Source: Bacillota bacterium
GTDB taxonomy: Bacteria > Bacillota > Sulfobacillia > Thermaerobacterales > RSA17
Direction: 5' to 3'
Assembly (NCBI GenBank): GCA_017577485.1
Contig: PKRI01000015.1
Span: forward strand, 1-40,233
DNA length: 40,233 nucleotides
Below are positions 33,845 to 40,233 of this stretch, in pieces (within the stretch, counting starts at the first letter, position 1; each line of letters starts with the position of its first letter). The position numbers and the translations under genes were made by a program. The notes under the pieces were generated by a model, which was not told the origin of the DNA, ran no database searches, and saw nothing but the letters and a program-made list of their open reading frames with translations.

Positions 33845-34294
33845 TTGCGTTTCACATTTTACGGCCTGCTGAGCCTTGGGCTGACGCTCCTAATGGTATA
33901 TTTCGGCGGTGCCGTGCTGCTCAGCAGCATCACGTCGCCCCAGGCCGGCGACTGGCTGGTGGACGGTCGCTACGTGATCCTGACGGCGTCCCGGTACCCG
34001 GCCGGCACCGTGACCCATTTCGATTTCAAAGCCATGACGCCGTCGCGCAACGGCGGGTTTTTCCTGATCAGCGGCGGCGACGTTTTCGCCGCCGTCCACG
34101 ACCGGCCCGGCTGCCTGCTGGAATACCGGCCCGTCCAGGACGACCTGTACAATCCCTGCACGCAGCGGTCGTACCGCATCGCTGCCGTCCTGGACGGCAG
34201 CGCCCAGGGACCCGACCTGCGGCTGCTGCCCCTGGTCCTGGAAGACGGCGGCCGCCTGCGCATCGACGTGTCCGGCGCGCTGACCATCCGCTGA
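33845..34294 (+). CDS. Membrane-anchored Rieske-like protein lacking cluster ligands
   Basis: A 149-residue protein. Residues 4-27 form a membrane anchor; the rest would be extracytoplasmic. The C-terminal 80 residues follow the plan of a Rieske domain (FAAVHDRPGC, then YNPCTQRSY, then GPDLRLLPLVLEDGGRLRIDVSG), but the four 2Fe-2S ligands are gone. The expected CTHxGC reads HDRPGC and CPCHGS reads NPCTQRS. Only the two cysteines that form the disulfide in high-potential Rieske proteins remain (Cys90, Cys105). A cluster-free structural role is an inference; the family assignment is mine by eye. The TTG at 33845 follows GGGAGG by 8 nt. An ATG at 33830 would overlap that site. Confidence 0.6.
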   Translation: MRFTFYGLLSLGLTLLMVYFGGAVLLSSITSPQAGDWLVDGRYVILTASRYPAGTVTHFDFKAMTPSRNGGFFLISGGDVFAAVHDRPGCLLEYRPVQDDLYNPCTQRSYRIAAVLDGSAQGPDLRLLPLVLEDGGRLRIDVSGALTIR

Positions 34295-34295
34295 C

Positions 34296-34319
34296 GGCGG
34301 CTGCGGGGCGGCAGCCGCC
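34296..34319. terminator. Terminator between the Rieske-like and rpiR genes
   Basis: GGCGGCTGC (34296-34304) pairs with GCAGCCGCC (34311-34319), loop 6 nt. The genes converge. No T run is present. Confidence 0.5.
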
Positions 34320-34374
34320 CGGACCCCCGGCCGTCACGTCCCGCCGGCAGTCTCTCGTGCGGCAGCGCCGGCGG

Positions 34375-35238
34375 TCACTCGTCCAGCAGGTAGATGGAGT
34401 TCTGCTCCCAGATCCTTTCCAGGATCTCCAGCGTCCGCTGGGTTTCCGTCCTGCGCCGCAGGGCCAGCGCGGTGATCAAGGCGTTGGCCACGCTGAGCGG
34501 CGCCACCAGCGAGTCGGCGAAGGACACCATGGGCGTGTGGGCCGTCAGCGACACGTCGGCGATGCGGGCCATGGGCGACACCACCGAGTCGGTGATGGCC
34601 ACCCTGGCCGCGCCGCGGTCCCGGGCAAGCTTAAGAACGTCGTAGGTGAGCCGGCTGTACCGCGGAAAACTGACGGCCACCACCGCGTCGCTGCCACCCA
34701 GGTCCACCAGGCGCTCGAACATGATGCTGGCGTCGTCCAGCGGGATCACGTGGGGCCGCAGGTATGACAGGTAAAAACTGAGGTAATAGCTGACCGCCGC
34801 GGCACTGCGCTGGCCCACCACGAACACCCGGGTCGCTCGCTCGATGATGTCCAGGGCGCGGCGGAAAGCCTCGGGCTGAAGGTCCTGGAGGGTGGCCCGG
34901 ATGTTGTCCATGTCCGTGCGCAGGACCCGCTCCAGGACGCCTTCCGGGGCGTCCTCGTCGGCTTCGGTCAGTTCCAGGCGCTCGGCCGCCGTCAGCTGGG
35001 CGCGGACGCCCTCCTGCAGGGCCCGCTGCAGGTGGCGGTAGCCCGGGTAGCCCAGGGCCGCGGCGAACCGCACCACGGTGGACTCGCTGACGCCCACTGC
35101 CCGGCCCACCCGGGCGGCGGTCATGAAGGCGGCGCGGTTGGCGTTGGCCAGGATGTACTCGGCGATGCGGCGGTGAGCGCCGCTGAGCTGCTCGTAGCGG
35201 GCGTCCACCCGCTCGCGGAAGTCGTTGCGGTTGGCCAG
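34375..35238 (-). CDS. RpiR/MurR family transcriptional regulator, probable CTG start
   Basis: A 287-residue regulator. The N-terminal helix-turn-helix covers about residues 15-75 (SGAHRRIAEYILANANRAAFMTAARVGRAVGVSESTVVRFAAALGYPGY), and the C-terminal SIS sugar-phosphate-binding domain covers residues 120-260 (RVFVVGQRSAAAVSYYL, DAVVAVSFPRYSRLTYDVLKLA). Such proteins repress or activate sugar or amino-sugar genes in response to a phosphosugar. A CTG at 35238 lies 6 nt after AAGGAGGT, a near-ideal ribosome site, and restores the family's N-terminal helix; the GTG at 35208 has no such site. It follows glutamate dehydrogenase by 44 bp on the same strand, so it is probably co-transcribed and may link nitrogen and carbon control. 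Confidence 0.85.
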   Translation of the reverse strand: MANRNDFRERVDARYEQLSGAHRRIAEYILANANRAAFMTAARVGRAVGVSESTVVRFAAALGYPGYRHLQRALQEGVRAQLTAAERLELTEADEDAPEGVLERVLRTDMDNIRATLQDLQPEAFRRALDIIERATRVFVVGQRSAAAVSYYLSFYLSYLRPHVIPLDDASIMFERLVDLGGSDAVVAVSFPRYSRLTYDVLKLARDRGAARVAITDSVVSPMARIADVSLTAHTPMVSFADSLVAPLSVANALITALALRRRTETQRTLEILERIWEQNSIYLLDE

Positions 35239-35282
35239 GGGCCGACCTCCTTACCCTGAACGGCCGGCCCCCGGCCCGAAGG

Positions 35283-36563
35283 TCACTTCACCCAACCACG
35301 GGCACGCATGGCGCCGGCCAGGCGGTCGATGGCCACGCCGTAGGCCGCGGGCCGCAGCGGCTGGTTGATCCGGCGGGCCCTGTCGGCCACCTCGGCGTAA
35401 ACCGTCTTCATTTTCGCTTCCAGCCGCCGCTGTACCTCTTCCGCCGTCCAGGACAGGCGGCTGCGGTTCATGGCCCATTCGAAGTACGAAACGATCACGC
35501 CGCCGGCGTTGGCCAGGATGTCGGGCACCACGGTGATGCCGCGGGCGGCCAGGATCTCATCGGCCTCGACGGTGGTGGGGCCGTTGGCCCCTTCCACCAC
35601 CAGGCGGGCCTGGATGGCGCCGGCGTTGCCGGCGTGGATCTGGCCCTCCAGCGCGGCGGGCACCAGCACGTCCACCGGCAGCAGCAGCAGTTGATCCCGT
35701 TCGATCTCCCGGCCGCCGGCAAAGCCCTTGACCGTGCCGGTCCGGTCCACGTGCAGCCGCAGTTGTTCGATGTCGAGCCCGTCGGGGTTGTAAACGGCGC
35801 CGAACACGTCGGACACCGCCACCACCCGGGCGCCGCCCTGGGCGAAGTAGCGGGCCGCGTAGGAGCCGACCTTGCCGAAGCCCTGGACGGCCACCGTGGT
35901 GCCGGGCACGCTGCGGCCCAGGTCGTGCAGGGCCTCGCGGCCGGCGAAGAAGATGCCCAGGCCGGTGGCCTCGGCCCGCCCGGGGATGCCGCCCAGTTCC
36001 AGCGGCTTGCCGGTGAAGGCGGCAGGCTCGAAAGAGCCCGTAATCTGGGCGTACTCGTCCACCATCCAGGCCATGACCTGGGCCGAGGTGCCCACGTCAG
36101 GCGCCGGGATGTCGCGGTCCGGGCCGATGTGGGGCGCCAGGGCGCGCACGTAGCCCCGGGACAGGCGTTCCAGCTCTCCCGGGGAGAGGGAGCCCGGATC
36201 GCACACCACCCCGCCCTTGCCGCCGCCGTAGGGCAGGTCGGTCAGGGCGCACTTGATGGTCATCCACATGGCCAGCGCTTTGACCTCGTCGACGTTGACG
36301 GCAGGGTGGAAGCGGATGCCGCCCTTGGCCGGTCCCAGCACGTCGCAGTGCTGGGCGCGGTAGCCGGTGAACACCTCCAGCGACCCGTCGTCGCGCCGCA
36401 CGGGGATGGCCACCTCGTAGACCCGCGCGGGCTGCAGCAGCAGCTGGACCACCTCGTCCGAAGCGCTGCTGAAGCGGGCGCCGTCGATGATCTGGCGCCG
36501 GGCGGCTGACAGGGGATCGGCGGCGGTTTCAGCACCCGCCTGTTCCGACTGCGCGAGGACCAT
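35283..36563 (-). CDS. Glutamate dehydrogenase (Glu/Leu/Phe/Val family)
   Basis: A 426-residue hexameric-type dehydrogenase. The substrate lysines are in GPAKGGIRFHP and LPYGGGKGGVVCDP, the catalytic Asp is in DIPAPDVGTSAQVMAWM, and the nucleotide fold is VAVQGFGKVGSYAARYFA. LVVEGANGPTT and ILANAGGVIVSYFEW complete the pattern. It interconverts glutamate with 2-oxoglutarate and ammonia; thermophile enzymes of this length are usually NAD-linked and catabolic. ATG at 36563 follows AGAGGGGG. The leader has two copies of a CCTGCAGG-containing repeat that can form a hairpin next to the ribosome site. Confidence 0.95.
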   Translation of the reverse strand: MVLAQSEQAGAETAADPLSAARRQIIDGARFSSASDEVVQLLLQPARVYEVAIPVRRDDGSLEVFTGYRAQHCDVLGPAKGGIRFHPAVNVDEVKALAMWMTIKCALTDLPYGGGKGGVVCDPGSLSPGELERLSRGYVRALAPHIGPDRDIPAPDVGTSAQVMAWMVDEYAQITGSFEPAAFTGKPLELGGIPGRAEATGLGIFFAGREALHDLGRSVPGTTVAVQGFGKVGSYAARYFAQGGARVVAVSDVFGAVYNPDGLDIEQLRLHVDRTGTVKGFAGGREIERDQLLLLPVDVLVPAALEGQIHAGNAGAIQARLVVEGANGPTTVEADEILAARGITVVPDILANAGGVIVSYFEWAMNRSRLSWTAEEVQRRLEAKMKTVYAEVADRARRINQPLRPAAYGVAIDRLAGAMRARGWVK

Positions 36564-36578
36564 GTTCGAGCCCCCTCT

Positions 36579-36615
36579 GCCTGCAGGTTTTCCGCAAATG
36601 GGCCTGCAGGTTTTC
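36579..36615 (-). promoter_or_regulatory. Repeat hairpin in the glutamate dehydrogenase leader
   Basis: GCCTGCAGGTTTTC occurs at 36579-36592 and again at 36602-36615, 23 bp apart. In the minus-strand RNA each CCUGCAGG is self-complementary, so the two can pair with each other as an 8-bp stem around a 15-nt loop directly upstream of AGAGGGGG. A related TGCAGG element lies at 36635-36640 inside the promoter spacer. Confidence 0.55.
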
Positions 36616-36623
36616 TTGATTCT

Positions 36624-36651
36624 ATGTTACCGCGTGCAGGCAAACTTGCAA
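36624..36651 (-). promoter_or_regulatory. Probable glutamate dehydrogenase promoter
   Basis: On the minus strand TTGCAA (36646-36651) and TAACAT (36624-36629) are 16 nt apart. Transcription would begin near 36617, just upstream of the two leader repeats. Confidence 0.45.
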
Positions 36652-36694
36652 TCGGCGCTTCTGGTAGACTCGGGAGAGGGCGGAGGTGTTCCCC

Positions 36695-36997
36695 TTGGTG
36701 GATCGCGAGCAGGTGCTGGCTGCCCTGAAACAGGTCAAGGACCCCGAAATCCCCATCAACATCGTGGACCTGGGCCTGGTGTACCGGCTCGACATCAGCG
36801 ACGACGGCGTGGTCGACATGGACATGACGCTGACGACCCTGGGCTGCCCGGCAGCGCCCCAGATCCTGGAGGCCGCCCGCCTGGCCGTGGAGTCGGTGGA
36901 AGGCGTGCGCGAGGCGCGGGTCAACCTGGTGTGGATGCCGCCCTGGACTCCCGACCGCATGTCCGAGCGGGCCAAGAGGGCCTTGGGCCGCGCCTGA
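36695..36997 (+). CDS. sufT: SufT/PaaD-like MIP18 (DUF59) family protein
   Basis: A 100-residue MIP18/DUF59 domain: LKQVKDPEIPINIVDLGLVYRLDI, then the conserved DMTLTTLGCPAAPQI with its reactive cysteine, and VNLVWMPPWTPDRMSERAK. This matches SufT, an accessory factor of Fe-S cluster assembly, which in many genomes lies in the suf operon. Here it starts an operon with an inositol-phosphatase-family gene. The TTG at 36695 is chosen at 6 nt after GGAGGTG; GTG at 36698 is nearly as good. Its stop overlaps the next start (TGATG). Confidence 0.85.
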   Translation: MVDREQVLAALKQVKDPEIPINIVDLGLVYRLDISDDGVVDMDMTLTTLGCPAAPQILEAARLAVESVEGVREARVNLVWMPPWTPDRMSERAKRALGRA

Positions 36998-37830
36998 TGG
37001 AGCGCCGCTTGCTGGAGGTGGCGCGCCGGGCCGCCCACGAGGCCGGGCGGCTGCTGCTGGAAGCCCACGGGCGCGTCGCCCACGTGGAGACCAAGAGTTC
37101 CTACGCCGACCTGGTGACCGAGGTGGACCGGGCCGCCGAGCGGGTCATTGCCGGCGCCATTGCCCGGGAGGCCGGTCCCGGCCACGAGGTGCTGGGGGAA
37201 GAGGCCTTCGCCGCCGGCGCCGCCCCGGTGACCTCGCTGGATGACCTGGCGGCCGTGCCGCACCTGTGGGTGGTGGACCCGCTGGACGGGACCACCAACT
37301 TCGTCCACGGCGTCCCCTTCTTTGCCGTGTCCATCGCCTACCTGTGCCGCGGCGAGACGCGCTTCGGGGTCATCCACGACCCCGTGCGGGACACGTGGTA
37401 CGAGGCGGTGCGCGGGGCCGGCTTCATGGAGAACGGGCAGCCGCGGCGGGTGTCCGCCGAGGAAACCCTGCGCCGCAGCCTGCTGGCCACGGGGTTCCAG
37501 TACGACGCCGCCGGCGAGGGCCGGCTCAACCTGCGCCACTTTGCCGCCGTGGCGCGCCAAAGCCGGAACGTGCGGGCTTTGGGCAGCGCCGCCCTGGCCC
37601 TGGCGCTGGTGGCGGCGGGCCGCCTCAGCGGCTTCTGGGAACTGCGGCTCGGCCCGTGGGACGTGGCCGCCGGCGTGCTGATGATCGAGGAGGCGGGCGG
37701 CCGCGTCACCCACCTGGACGGCAGCCCCTTTACCCTGGGGCGCCGGGGCGACATCGTGGCCAGCAACGGCCGGATCCACGATGCGCTGCTGGCGGTGCTG
37801 GCCGGGGTGGAAGCGGGCGACGCCGGTTGA
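36997..37830 (+). CDS. Inositol monophosphatase family protein
   Basis: A 277-residue Mg-dependent phosphatase. The metal sites are in HEVLGEEAF and WVVDPLDGTTNFVHG, with the third aspartate in GPWDVAAGVLMIEEAGG near the C-terminus. Members hydrolyse inositol monophosphate, or fructose-1,6-bisphosphate in some thermophiles. The ATG at 36997 overlaps the sufT stop (TGATG) and its own stop overlaps the next start (TTGA), so the three-gene operon is tightly coupled. Confidence 0.92.
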   Translation: MERRLLEVARRAAHEAGRLLLEAHGRVAHVETKSSYADLVTEVDRAAERVIAGAIAREAGPGHEVLGEEAFAAGAAPVTSLDDLAAVPHLWVVDPLDGTTNFVHGVPFFAVSIAYLCRGETRFGVIHDPVRDTWYEAVRGAGFMENGQPRRVSAEETLRRSLLATGFQYDAAGEGRLNLRHFAAVARQSRNVRALGSAALALALVAAGRLSGFWELRLGPWDVAAGVLMIEEAGGRVTHLDGSPFTLGRRGDIVASNGRIHDALLAVLAGVEAGDAG

Positions 37831-38882
37831 AGGTCTTCCTGTGGTTTGTGGACGGGCTGGGCCTGGGGCCCGACGACCCCCGCGTCAATCCCCTGGCGGC
37901 CGGGTCCTACCCGGCGCTGGAACGGCTGCTGGCCGGCCGTCCCGTAGCCTTCGCAGGCTGGCGCCCGAGCCCTGAGGGTCCCGGCGCCGCGGCCGCCGTG
38001 GACGCCGCCCTGGGGGTGCCGGGACTGCCCCAGAGCGCCACGGGCCAGACGGCCCTTCTCACCGGCCGCAACGCCCCGGCGGTGCTGGGGCGTCACGTCA
38101 ACGGCTACCCGACGCCCACCCTGGTGCGGCTGCTGCAGTCGGGCAACCTGTTTACGCACGCTGTTCGCGCGGGGCTGCGGGCCACGTTTCTCAACGCCTT
38201 CGGTCCCGGGTACCTGCAGCTGCTGGCCCGCTACAAGGAGGAACACGGCTGGCCCAGCACGGCGGAGCAGGGGGCGGTGCTGGCCGCAGCGCGGGACCTG
38301 CCGGTGGAGCAGGTGCCAGCCCGCCTGCGCCGGCGCCGCTTCCGGCCTTCGGTCAGCACCGTGGCCGTGGACGCAGCCGGCCTTCCCCTGCGCGGTCCCG
38401 CGGACCTGGAGCGCGGCCTGGCGGTGCCCCACGACATCACGGGCGAGTTCTTCGGCGGCTGGGCGTCGTTGACGGTGGAGGAGGCGGCGGAGGCGGCGCT
38501 GCGGGTCTGGGACGACCACGACCTGACCTTCTTCGAGTTCTTCATGACCGACCTGGCCGGCCACAGCCAGGACCGGGCCCGGGCGGAGGAACTGCTGGCG
38601 CGCCTGGACCGGTTCGCCGGCCTGCTGCTCGGGGCCATGGACCCGCGGCGGCACCTGCTGGTGCTGGTCAGCGATCACGGCAACGTGGAGCGCCTGGACC
38701 AGCGTACCCACACCGACAACCCGGTACCCTTCGCCGCCTGGGGCGCCGGCGCCGGGGACCTGGTGGCCGGCGCCGCCGCCATCACCGACGTGACGCCGCG
38801 GCTGCTGGCGCTGCTGGGCGTGGACTCGCCCGGCGACGGAGGCGATGCGGTGCCGCCGCGCCGTGCCACCCGCGGGGCCTGA
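37827..38882 (+). CDS. Alkaline-phosphatase superfamily metalloenzyme (phosphoglycerate-mutase-like)
   Basis: A 351-residue protein of the metalloenzyme superfamily that contains cofactor-independent phosphoglycerate mutase and phosphopentomutase. Metal ligands are visible in FVDGLGLG at the start, FMTDLAGHSQD, VLVSDHGNVE and the diagnostic THTDNPVP. The nucleophile region is LPQSATGQTALLTG. The inserted transferase-like domain is short. It may be a mutase or phosphatase on a small phosphoester; the substrate is not readable. The TTG at 37827 overlaps the preceding stop as TTGA. Only 3 bp separate its end from the convergent MBL gene, with no terminator between. Confidence 0.82.
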   Translation: MKVFLWFVDGLGLGPDDPRVNPLAAGSYPALERLLAGRPVAFAGWRPSPEGPGAAAAVDAALGVPGLPQSATGQTALLTGRNAPAVLGRHVNGYPTPTLVRLLQSGNLFTHAVRAGLRATFLNAFGPGYLQLLARYKEEHGWPSTAEQGAVLAAARDLPVEQVPARLRRRRFRPSVSTVAVDAAGLPLRGPADLERGLAVPHDITGEFFGGWASLTVEEAAEAALRVWDDHDLTFFEFFMTDLAGHSQDRARAEELLARLDRFAGLLLGAMDPRRHLLVLVSDHGNVERLDQRTHTDNPVPFAAWGAGAGDLVAGAAAITDVTPRLLALLGVDSPGDGGDAVPPRRATRGA

Positions 38883-38885
38883 GGT

Positions 38886-39752
38886 TCAGCCGGCCAGTTC
38901 GGCGGCGCGGTGCCCGTCGATGCGCTCCACCAGTTCCCCTGCCTCGTTCCAGCGTCCAGCCAGCACGAAGGGGTCGTGGTAGAAGGTCACCCACCATCCC
39001 CGGCTGCGGGCGCGCTCCAGCCACATCTGCTTCTGATGGACCGAATCCAGGGGGTAGTTGTCGTAGGCCATGACCCACAGCGGGTTGTCGTGGGCGTGGG
39101 TGGGCTGCAGGTCGGCCATGTGCAGGACGGTCTCGCCCTCGGACTCCATCAGCACCACCTGGTGGCCGCGGGTGTGGCCGCCGGTCAGCACCAGGCGGAT
39201 GCCGGGCACCACCTGGACCTCGCCGTCCACGGTCTCGAACAGCCCCCGGTCCAGCACGGGCCGCAGGTTGTCGGCCCAGTAAGTGTTGACGCTGCGGATG
39301 TTGGGCGACAGGGCGTCTTCCAGTTCGCGGCGCTGCACCAGGTACCGGGCCCGGGGGAAGGCAGGCTCCAGCCGGCCGTCCTCGCCCGCCAGCACGTTGC
39401 CGGAGCAGTGGTCGAAGTCCAGGTGGGTCAGGATCACGATGTCGATGTCGTCGCGGGTGAGGCCCGCCTGGGCCAGCGACGCCTCCAACCCGCTGGGTCC
39501 CCGCACGCCGAAGTTGCGGCGCTGCTTGTCGGTCAGCCGGTTTCCCAGCCCGGTCTCGATCAGCACCCGGGCATCGGGCGTGGTCACCAGCAGCGGCCGG
39601 GCGCAGAGAGGAATGAAGTTCTGCTCGTCGGCCGGGTAGCGCCGCCGCCAGAGGATGCGCGGCACCACGCCGAACATGGCGCCCCCGTCCAGGTGGAAGT
39701 CATTGTCGTACAGCCAGCGGATGGTGATCCTGCCCACCTGCAGTTGGCTCAC
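38886..39752 (-). CDS. MBL fold metallo-hydrolase
   Basis: A 288-residue metallo-beta-lactamase-fold hydrolase. The binuclear metal motif is THLDFDHCSG, further ligands are the His in GGHTRGHQVVL and the Asp in LHMADLQPTHAH, and a late HD is in TFYHDPFV. Proteins of this form are often lactonases or general esterases; the N-terminal DNDFHLDGGAMFGVVP resembles such lactonase-like members. It is cytoplasmic. The GTG at 39752 lies after AAAGGAGGCG. Its leader borders a 27-bp tandem repeat. Confidence 0.9.
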   Translation of the reverse strand: MSQLQVGRITIRWLYDNDFHLDGGAMFGVVPRILWRRRYPADEQNFIPLCARPLLVTTPDARVLIETGLGNRLTDKQRRNFGVRGPSGLEASLAQAGLTRDDIDIVILTHLDFDHCSGNVLAGEDGRLEPAFPRARYLVQRRELEDALSPNIRSVNTYWADNLRPVLDRGLFETVDGEVQVVPGIRLVLTGGHTRGHQVVLMESEGETVLHMADLQPTHAHDNPLWVMAYDNYPLDSVHQKQMWLERARSRGWWVTFYHDPFVLAGRWNEAGELVERIDGHRAAELAG

Positions 39753-39780
39753 GGTCGCGCCTCCTTTGTGCCGGTCCGCC

Positions 39781-39833
39781 CCGGGCCCTCGGTCCTCGCG
39801 GCCGGTTCCGGGCCCTCGGTCCTCGCGGCCGGT
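39781..39833. repeat. 27-bp tandem repeat
   Basis: The unit starting CCGGGCCCTCGGTCCTCGCG occupies 39781-39807 and is repeated at 39808-39833 without mismatch. It lies upstream of the MBL gene and of the partial gene at 39965. Each unit contains a GGGCCC palindrome. Confidence 0.75.
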
Positions 39834-39964
39834 CCGGGACCGGCGTCCATGGGGCCGGTGCGGGCCCGATAGCCCCGGGCCGGTCCGGATCCCTGCTCAT
39901 AGGCCCTACGGGGTACGCATACGGGGTAGATGGACGCGAGCCCTGCCGGGCCGGGGGTTGACCG
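39834..39964. other. Intergenic region with a 9-bp direct repeat
   Basis: TACGGGGTA occurs at 39907-39915 and 39920-39928, 13 bp apart. This is upstream of the partial gene; no confident promoter is seen. GGGGGTTG at 39953-39960 is the likely ribosome site of that gene. Confidence 0.4.
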
Positions 39965-40233
39965 ATGCTGGTGGTGCGAGTTCCCAAGGCGCTGGCCGCG
40001 GCCGCGGCGGTGGTGCTGGCGGCGGCCGCCTGGTTCTGGTGGGGCGGCGGGCAGGGCGGTCCGCCCGCCGACGGCCGGTGCGGCGCCGGCGCGGAAACCG
40101 ACGAGGAGCAGCCGACCGCCGGCCCCGCGATCCCGGTGCAGGTGGACGACGACGGCCCCATCCGGGTCCAGGACCCGGATCGGCTGCGGATCTTCATCGA
40201 CCGCTACACCCAGACCCTGACGCTGTATGAGGG
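39965..40233 (+). CDS. Membrane-anchored protein, N-terminal part, cut by the window edge
   Basis: The ATG at 39965 opens a frame that continues to the end of the window without a stop (89 codons). The first ~28 residues are a basic start followed by an alanine-rich hydrophobic segment ending AAWFWWGGG, a signal or anchor. The next 40 are an acidic, proline-rich linker (TDEEQPTAGP). After that DRLRIFIDRYTQTLTLYEG looks helical. I do not recognise the family. Confidence 0.65.
   Translation, partial: MLVVRVPKALAAAAAVVLAAAAWFWWGGGQGGPPADGRCGAGAETDEEQPTAGPAIPVQVDDDGPIRVQDPDRLRIFIDRYTQTLTLYE

Noticed and set aside
38883..38885. Terminator between the mutase-like and MBL genes
   Set aside because: The gap is only 3 bp and contains no hairpin; any termination signal would have to lie inside the opposing genes.

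Overview
The window looks like chromosomal DNA of a very GC-rich, spore-forming Firmicute of the Thermaerobacter/Symbiobacterium kind. This rests on two alpha/beta-type small acid-soluble spore protein genes, a complete gerA-gerB-gerC type germinant receptor operon, strong GGAGG ribosome sites, many GTG/TTG starts, a PerR-type regulator and an ATP-type PEP carboxykinase. The genus is an inference from gene content and composition. I see no tRNA or rRNA gene, CRISPR array, insertion sequence or phage gene. Coding density is high and genes sit in short, often overlapping operons on both strands.

Layout. 0-5 kb: a soluble, intact HtrA-type protease, a YerD-like FMN glutamate-synthase-family protein, a divergent ThDP enzyme and a spore SASP. 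5-12.4 kb: a two-gene split LysO exporter, a secreted D-aminoacylase-like amidohydrolase, a PspC + LiaF-like envelope-stress pair, an orphan 258-aa protein with a GC-rich leader, histidinol-phosphatase, a DMT exporter and a small zinc-ribbon membrane protein. 12.4-15.5 kb: a relic of an M23 peptidase, then an operon of two zinc alcohol dehydrogenases and a cupin. 15.5-21.5 kb: arginase, nicotinamidase, perR with a P1B-4 metal efflux ATPase, and an HtrA homologue that has lost its whole catalytic triad, coupled to an unknown 123-aa gene. 21.6-29.2 kb: pckA, a lone sufB, the ger operon and a small Rieske ferredoxin. 29.2-33.7 kb: an S9 peptidase, a fatty acyl-CoA ligase behind an inverted-repeat operator, and the second SASP. 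33.8-40.2 kb: a membrane-anchored Rieske-like protein without cluster ligands, an RpiR regulator with glutamate dehydrogenase, a sufT-imp-phosphomutase-like operon, an MBL hydrolase and the start of a membrane-anchored protein cut by the window edge.

Themes. Nitrogen and carbon overflow genes cluster here (glutamate dehydrogenase, arginase, LysO, D-aminoacylase-like, pckA), which suits an amino-acid-consuming heterotroph. Iron and oxidative-stress functions recur (perR, P1B-4 ATPase, sufB, Rieske, sufT), but the suf-type genes are scattered. The most unusual content is a set of proteins that keep a recognisable fold while losing active-site residues: the triad-less HtrA, the ligand-less Rieske-like protein, the amidohydrolase without its HxH motif and the GltB-like protein without Fe-S cysteines. 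Several promoters can be read directly, including a PerR-type palindrome between the -35 and -10 of perR and a repeat-bearing leader before glutamate dehydrogenase.
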